Positions 42,503 through 46,948 of a stretch of DNA of 46,948 nt are shown here, in pieces. The stretch covers positions 1 to 46,948 of the forward strand of contig DBNW01000015.1 of assembly GCA_002299425.1 (NCBI GenBank), given 5' to 3'. A model generated the notes under the pieces. The model saw only the letters and a program-made list of their open reading frames with translations. It was not told the DNA's origin and made no database searches. Source of the stretch: Methylococcaceae bacterium UBA662. GTDB lineage: Bacteria; Pseudomonadota; Gammaproteobacteria; Methylococcales; Methylomonadaceae. A program made the translations under genes and the position numbers. Every line of letters begins with the position of its first letter. The first letter of the stretch is position 1.

Positions 42503-43471
42503 ATGAAGCCCGTCAAGACCCTACCCGTCACCGTGCTAACCGGCTTTCTGGGCAGTGGCAAAACCACTCTGCTCAACCGCCTGCTGAAGCAAGACCCGAA
42601 CGCGGCGGTCATCATCAACGAATTCGGCGAGACGCCGGTAGACCCGTACCTGCTACAGCAATACAACATCGTGCTCAGTACCTTGGTAGGCGGCTGTTTG
42701 TGCTGTCAAGTAATAGGCTCGCTCTCGCCCTTGCTGAAAAATTTACGCATGGCCTGGGAGAACAAAGCGGGCCGGCCTTTTGCCCGAGTTTTTATTGAGA
42801 CCAGTGGGGTTGCCAACCCGGAACCGGTGCTGGACACGTTGCTGCGCGACCGCTGGCTGTCGACGCGCTACCGCCTGGAGGCACTGATTACCACCGTGTC
42901 GGTGGCTGATGGCGCGGCTATTTTAGCGCGCTTCCCCGAAGCCCAAGCGCAAGTGGCTTGGGCCGACTGCCTGGTGCTTACGCAGGGCGATTTGGCGACC
43001 GACGCACAACGCGCCAGCTTGAACAGTGCGCTGGACCAATGGGTGCCGTGCATCCCCCGCCTGTCGGTTTTGCCGGGCGAAACCAATGACTTGTTGGCGG
43101 CGGTTTGCGCCGGCCCGCCCCGCTACCGCCCGTCAACCGCCTTGACGGTACCTAAACACCCGTTTTCCAGTGTTTTGTTGCAACTCGAACACCCTGTCGT
43201 TTGGTCCCGTTTACAGGCCGTGTTAACCGCGTTATTGGCTCGTTTCCCGGAGCATTTAATGCGCTTGAAAGGTGTGGTTTACACGGCCGATGACCACCGA
43301 CCATTGCTGATCCAAGCCGCCCAAGGCCGACTGTCCCCGCCGCAGCGCCTGCCCGTGCGCCCCGATCAGGACAATCACGGACGCCTAGTGTGCATCACTG
43401 CCGGTGAGCTGCCCGAGTTGCCGATCTGGTGGATGGCTGCATGGCAAAATGCTGACCCCGCCAATGGCTAA
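42503..43471 (+). CDS. Second COG0523 GTPase, with altered G4 motif
   Basis: The 322-residue paralogue has GFLGSGKTTLLNRLL, VIINEFGETPVDP, the metal motif GGCLCCQ and FIETSGVANPEPV, so phosphate and metal sites are kept. The G4 guanine motif, usually NKxD or SKxD, is TQGD here (VLTQGDLAT), losing the Lys. That could change nucleotide choice. AGGAAG precedes the ATG. It is probably co-transcribed with the genes before it. The short C-terminal domain still resembles CobW_C. Confidence 0.9.
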   Translation: MKPVKTLPVTVLTGFLGSGKTTLLNRLLKQDPNAAVIINEFGETPVDPYLLQQYNIVLSTLVGGCLCCQVIGSLSPLLKNLRMAWENKAGRPFARVFIETSGVANPEPVLDTLLRDRWLSTRYRLEALITTVSVADGAAILARFPEAQAQVAWADCLVLTQGDLATDAQRASLNSALDQWVPCIPRLSVLPGETNDLLAAVCAGPPRYRPSTALTVPKHPFSSVLLQLEHPVVWSRLQAVLTALLARFPEHLMRLKGVVYTADDHRPLLIQAAQGRLSPPQRLPVRPDQDNHGRLVCITAGELPELPIWWMAAWQNADPANG

Positions 43472-43490
43472 GCAGCGCCTGCCGGTTTTT

Positions 43491-44006
43491 TTACCGTAAA
43501 ATACCAATTTCTGTTTTCCCAGTGCCGGTGTCGCTTTTTTTGATGACCGCCAAATCACAGTGCTTAGCCAAGCGGTTGTAGGCCAGTGTAAACGCAAATC
43601 GCCGGTCGGTTTCATGCTGAGGCGTACCGGTTTGCAACAGAAAATTCTGGTAGCCTGACTCGGCCGACAAAACACTCACCTCGGTACTGCCGCTGCCGGT
43701 CTGGTTTTTTTTAATGACAAACAAATCGGCACTGCCAGTACCAGCAAAATCGGCGACAGCAAAAGCAAATTTGTCGTCGGTTTCATGCTGAGGCGTACCG
43801 GTTTGCAACAGAAAACTCTGGTAGCCTGACTCGGCCGACAAAACACTCACCTCAGTACTGCCGCTGCCGGTCTGGTTTTTTTTAATGACAAACAAATCAA
43901 GCTGGCCTGTGCCTGTAGCATCGGCTAAGAAAAACTCAAAATTATCTGCGGTAGGATGCAAAGCGGTGCCGGTTTGTAACACATACGTCTGGAATGAGTT
44001 GACCAT
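43491..44006 (-). CDS. Protein made of three tandem ~57-residue repeats
   Basis: About 171 residues from ATG 44006 (a TTG start at 44042 is also open). The whole protein is three copies of a unit such as YQSFLLQTGTPQHETDDKFA, then ADFAGTGSADLFVIKKNQTG and SGSTEVSVLSAESG. The second half of each unit recalls FG-GAP/VCBS blades (D-x-G-x-x-DLFVIK), which form beta-propellers and bind calcium or carbohydrate. Copies 1 and 2 are almost identical at DNA level. There is no signal peptide and only three blades, so it may be a fragment of a longer repeat protein or an evolving module. Confidence 0.65.
   Translation of the reverse strand: MVNSFQTYVLQTGTALHPTADNFEFFLADATGTGQLDLFVIKKNQTGSGSTEVSVLSAESGYQSFLLQTGTPQHETDDKFAFAVADFAGTGSADLFVIKKNQTGSGSTEVSVLSAESGYQNFLLQTGTPQHETDRRFAFTLAYNRLAKHCDLAVIKKSDTGTGKTEIGILR
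43605..43727. repeat. 123-bp direct repeat, copy A
   Basis: It matches 43776-43898 at 121 of 123 positions by my reading, with a 171-base period inside the repeat protein gene. One difference changes Asn to Ser and the other is silent. Confidence 0.9.
43776..43898. repeat. 123-bp direct repeat, copy B
   Basis: Second copy of the 123-base unit at 43605-43727. Near identity suggests a recent duplication or ongoing gene conversion. Confidence 0.9.
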
Positions 44007-44305
44007 GGGTATAAAAGCAATTTTGCTAGGAATAGGTTGCAAGTGGAATTAAGGCGGGCATAAATTACCAAATTGGCGCGGCTATTCCAAGACCGATATC
44101 GTGTGGCTAGCAGATTTTCATGGTACCCGGCTGCGTGGGCGGCCTCCACACCACTTTAAAGCCGACAGGGGCTGTTTACGATGGCTAATGGGGCATCGGG
44201 CTAAATACGGCACGCACCCCTTTAAAAAAACAGCCAGCCGCCCAGCCGCCGAAACACCGCCCATAACCTAAGGCACTGAACAGGAACACTCTGGGCGGCA
44301 GACAA
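44007..44305. other. 299-base intergenic region
   Basis: Apart from a possible extended 5' end of the repeat protein gene, nothing is supported here: no RNA gene, terminator or strong promoter was recognised. Small frames have non-coding composition. Confidence 0.3.
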
Positions 44306-44680
44306 TTAATGGTTTGTCAAATAGGTATCGAGCATTTCCTTGTACATGGCCAACGCCTCATTCAAATGGGCCTTAGCGTTAACCGTATCTTCTTGAGCAA
44401 ACGCATCGCGCGAGTCGCGCAGCTTATTGCCCGCTTTTTGGCGCTGGCGTTCTGTTATCTCGTAACGAAATTCTTTTTGCAACTGACGGGCTTGGTTAAT
44501 AGCCTGGATAACGGCGGCTTTGTCCGCGCCTTGCTCGACCAATTTTACCGCCTCTTCAATTTTGGCGATGGTACCCTCGGCTGCAGCGCGTACTTCCGCC
44601 TCGCCTGATGCCTGTGCAAACGCCGTCGCGGTGAACAGCGAGAAAGCCACGAATGCGACTATTTTGAATAATGGTTTCAT
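44306..44680 (-). CDS. Small exported helical protein
   Basis: The 124-residue protein has a clear signal peptide (KIVAFVAFSLFTATAFA, cleaved near AQAS). The mature part is all-helical, with repeated Ala/Glu/Lys patterns (TIAKIEEAVKLVEQGADKAA, AKAHLNEALAMYKEMLDTYL), recalling four-helix periplasmic proteins such as SmbP-type metal binders or cytochrome b562-like folds, but without a heme motif. His content is low (2), so strong metal binding is not evident. Function unknown. It is divergent from the alkaline phosphatase gene. Confidence 0.75.
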   Translation of the reverse strand: MKPLFKIVAFVAFSLFTATAFAQASGEAEVRAAAEGTIAKIEEAVKLVEQGADKAAVIQAINQARQLQKEFRYEITERQRQKAGNKLRDSRDAFAQEDTVNAKAHLNEALAMYKEMLDTYLTNH

Positions 44681-45058
44681 TTAGGTACTAAGTCCTTGGT
44701 AAGTTTTTAAAGTAGTTGATGCACCCTTGCGAAGGGACGTTTAACTTAGAAAAAACAAAGTAATCCCTACTAGCGTGCTTGGAAATTCTAACATGACCTG
44801 CTTTTCAAGGCGCATTTTTCAGTGTCTTAAAAAAAATAAAAACTCTTGGCAATTAAATTCACAAAACTTTTCAGGTACCTGGCGGGCCGCAACCTGACAA
44901 CCTAACTGCGCGCCAGCACCAACTACGAAACGGGCTTTTGTAAAGTTGACATAACTTTGCAGTTAGCTTATCGTTTCCCACGGGCTTTTTGCCCATTAGG
45001 CTAGAAGTTTGTCCTGTTGTTTTTTATCGTAACCCTTAGACTTTAGGAGTGTGGATCC
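44681..45058. promoter_or_regulatory. Divergent promoter region of the phosphatase gene
   Basis: TTGACA (44946-44951) and TATCGT (44969-44974) with a 17-base spacer make a plausible sigma-70 promoter about 75 bases before the ATG. The same segment (GTTGACATAACTTTGCAGTTA) only weakly resembles a Pho box, so PhoB control is not claimed. AGGAG at 45045-45049 is the ribosome site. Confidence 0.4.
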
Positions 45059-46732
45059 ATGAGTGTGAAGAAAAATTTGTGTGCAGCCTTATCTGCCGCC
45101 CTGGCACTGGCATTGTTCGGCACAGCCCAAGCCGCTACCCCTAACCGTGCCCCTGGTAGCGTTATCTTCTTTCACCCAGACGGGACTGGCCCGAACCACT
45201 GGGGTGCTGCGCGCCTGTATTTTAAAGGTTTGGACGGCAGCTTAAACTGGGATCGGTTGCCTGCCATGGCCGCTTACCGCGGTCACATGGCTAATGTTAT
45301 CACCGGCACTTCCAACGGCGGCGCCACTACCCACGCTTTCGGCTACAAAGTAGACGGTCTAGGATCATTCGGCATGGACGGCGACCGCGACTTAGCCCGC
45401 TCAATTTTAAGCCTGTCCGGCTACCAAGGTGCGTTGATGCGGGAGGCTGCCAACAACAATTTCCCAGTAGGCGTAGTCAATGATGGCCACATCGGCGAAC
45501 CCGGAACCGCCGTATTTCTAACCGAAGTTGGCAACCGCGACAACTGGCAAGAAATCACCCGCCAAATGATCCAAGGCCGCCCCGGTATGAACGATGCCAC
45601 ACCTTGGGTCATCATGGGCGGTGGCGAAGCCGACACGTTGCCGGCTGGCGCTACCTTGCTGCACCGCAACGTCAACCAAGAACGCGGTGCCCCCGTGAAC
45701 AGCCGTGCCAGTTTGCGTACCGACAACCTAGACCTACAAGCCGAATGGAATGCTAAAGGTTCAGGCAATCTGAGCAACAATCCGCTGCAAAATGACGACT
45801 ACATCGTCGTGCGTACACGCGCTGAGTTTGAGCGCTTGAAACTGGCACTGCAAAACACCAACTACGCCCCGCATGTACTCGGCTTGTTCGCTTTTCAAGA
45901 CACTTTCAACGACCGCAACGAACAGGACCTGATCAACCGCGGCTTCGTCCGGCCTGAAATGGCACCAGGACAAATCGGCCCAGCCCCGACCAAACAAAGC
46001 CGCTTGGTGCTATGGGGTGATTTCAACCCTGCCGAACCCGGTTACAACCCACCTACTTTTGCCGAGATGACCGAAGTAGCCATCGATATTCTTGACCGTG
46101 CCGCCCGTATGCAGCGCAGACCCGATCCGCGTCGCTTCTTCTTGGTTGCCGAGCAAGAGTCCAACGACAATTTCGGTAATAACAACAACGCAGTGGGTAC
46201 ATTGCACGCCATGCGCGATTCTGACAACGCCATCGGCGTAGCATTACGCTATTTAGCGCAAAGACCACGCACACTGATTCTCACTGCTGCCGACAGTGAT
46301 GCCGGCGGTATGCAGGTCGGATCACCCAACAAATTAGGCGCCTTACCAGCCACCAACGTTGTCACTTCTGAGCAAACGCCGGATGCGGCTATCACGTTGA
46401 ACACCAATCCTTCATCCATCCCCCTTAGCGGCCTGATTCCTGACAGCACCCCTGTGGCCAACTTTGCCGATGGCGTAGAAGGACGTCAGTCGCCGATGTT
46501 CTTGACCGAGCCGGATCAATTCGGCAACCGCATGCAGTTTGGCATTATGTGGCTGGGCACACCTGATTTCTCCGGTGGCATAGTAAGCCGCGCTGCTGGC
46601 CATAACGCCAACTTGTTGAACCGTCAGTTCAGCGAGCGCTTCGATAACGTCGACGTGTACCGAATGATGCACTTAACGCTGTTCGGCGGGCAAATGCTCC
46701 AATACCCAACTGAGCGCGCACCTGCACGCTGA
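45059..46732 (+). CDS. Divergent PhoA-type alkaline phosphatase
   Basis: A 557-residue exported protein (signal peptide ending near AQA, residue 25). It aligns to the alkaline phosphatase family. HPDGTG (D41) gives a metal Asp. GTSNGGATTHAFG aligns to DSAAGATALATG, with catalytic S85 kept and the preceding Asp replaced by T84. LVAEQESNDNFGNNNNAVG aligns to L-VEGGRIDHAGHANDAVG, with E365 and D370 kept but the zinc His replaced by N374. LTAADSDAGG aligns to TADHETGG, with the His replaced by S413. H515 remains. It is presumably a periplasmic phosphoesterase, but its metal site must differ from E. coli PhoA. Confidence 0.85.
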   Translation: MSVKKNLCAALSAALALALFGTAQAATPNRAPGSVIFFHPDGTGPNHWGAARLYFKGLDGSLNWDRLPAMAAYRGHMANVITGTSNGGATTHAFGYKVDGLGSFGMDGDRDLARSILSLSGYQGALMREAANNNFPVGVVNDGHIGEPGTAVFLTEVGNRDNWQEITRQMIQGRPGMNDATPWVIMGGGEADTLPAGATLLHRNVNQERGAPVNSRASLRTDNLDLQAEWNAKGSGNLSNNPLQNDDYIVVRTRAEFERLKLALQNTNYAPHVLGLFAFQDTFNDRNEQDLINRGFVRPEMAPGQIGPAPTKQSRLVLWGDFNPAEPGYNPPTFAEMTEVAIDILDRAARMQRRPDPRRFFLVAEQESNDNFGNNNNAVGTLHAMRDSDNAIGVALRYLAQRPRTLILTAADSDAGGMQVGSPNKLGALPATNVVTSEQTPDAAITLNTNPSSIPLSGLIPDSTPVANFADGVEGRQSPMFLTEPDQFGNRMQFGIMWLGTPDFSGGIVSRAAGHNANLLNRQFSERFDNVDVYRMMHLTLFGGQMLQYPTERAPAR

Positions 46733-46774
46733 GCGCACGACCGTTTTTAGGCCGGGTTAAAGCCAGCCACAAAT

Positions 46775-46809
46775 GGTGGGCAGAACAGCGTTGCCCACCC
46801 TACCCGGCT
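46775..46809. repeat. Palindromic dispersed repeat, copy 1
   Basis: GGTGGGCA and TGCCCACC form a hairpin, followed by CTACCCGGCT. A near-identical unit is at 46912-46946, and an inverted relative at 46862-46896. Located just after the phosphatase stop, it may also end transcription. Confidence 0.8.
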
Positions 46810-46861
46810 GTTTGGTATGCGCAAACCGTCAAAAAGCTCACGGGTTTTTTCAGCCGTAGCC

Positions 46862-46896
46862 GTAGGGTGGGCAAACAGCCTTTTCGTTTGCCCACC
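46862..46896. repeat. Palindromic dispersed repeat, variant in inverted order
   Basis: GTAGGGTGGGCAAAC and GTTTGCCCACC pair around a short loop. It shares the GTAGGGTGGGCA core with its neighbours, on the opposite strand. Confidence 0.8.
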
Positions 46897-46911
46897 GATT
46901 TATCCGTAAAC

Positions 46912-46946
46912 GGTGGGCAGAACAACGTTGCCCACCCTACCCGGCT
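46912..46946. repeat. Palindromic dispersed repeat, copy 2
   Basis: Matches copy 1 at all but one base (GAACAACG for GAACAGCG), 137 bases further on. The window ends two bases later, so the array may continue. Confidence 0.8.
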
Positions 46947-46948
46947 AC

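Noticed and set aside
44940..44975. Pho box before the phosphatase gene
   Set aside because: The two 11-base units share too few positions with the PhoB consensus.
1..46948. CRISPR array, tRNA or rRNA
   Set aside because: No regularly spaced short repeats of CRISPR type, and no tRNA- or rRNA-like segments were seen in the gaps.

Overview
This window reads as a gammaproteobacterial chromosome segment (about 50-55% GC by eye). A methanotroph-like member of the Methylococcales is plausible from the overall gene set, but no methane or methanol oxidation gene lies here, so that placement is an inference.

Positions 1 to about 8885 are the left arm of a Mu-like transposable prophage. Read from its end at about 8885 toward position 1, the order is: three spaced transposase-site-like repeats, a repressor on the plus strand, then a minus-strand early operon of Ner, MuA-type transposase, MuB-type ATPase, several small proteins joined by ATGA or TGATG overlaps, Gam, GemA/gp16, a zinc-finger protein, a replication-type protein and the middle-operon activator Mor. 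Plus-strand genes lie among these (4852-5307, 359-622 and a BrnA-like antitoxin tail at 3-68) and look like cargo. The late genes and the other end are outside the window. The insertion has cut a host gene for a circularly permuted ATP-grasp protein (8840-9376).

From 9.4 to 25 kb is host DNA: a glucokinase remnant, a sterol-desaturase-type hydroxylase, a SIMPL protein, a membrane-fused spermidine-synthase-like protein, ApbE, a sensorless sigma-54 activator, a TauE/SafE-like membrane protein, a four-gene molybdate operon that begins with an alginate-export-type porin, and a speA/dehydrogenase pair.

From 25 to 39 kb is mostly housekeeping: RecQ, exonuclease III, ribosomal protein L31, RmuC, ThiO, PyrD, RibD and NrdR. 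Within it sits a two-gene copper cluster: a membrane-anchored two-domain multicopper oxidase and a tethered cupredoxin.

From 39 to 47 kb are a triple-PepSY exported protein, a DUF1826 protein followed by two COG0523 GTPases (a metal-homeostasis type cluster), a protein of three tandem repeats, a small exported helical protein, an unusual PhoA-type alkaline phosphatase that has lost two histidine ligands, and a cluster of palindromic dispersed repeats at the right edge. No rRNA, tRNA or CRISPR array was found.
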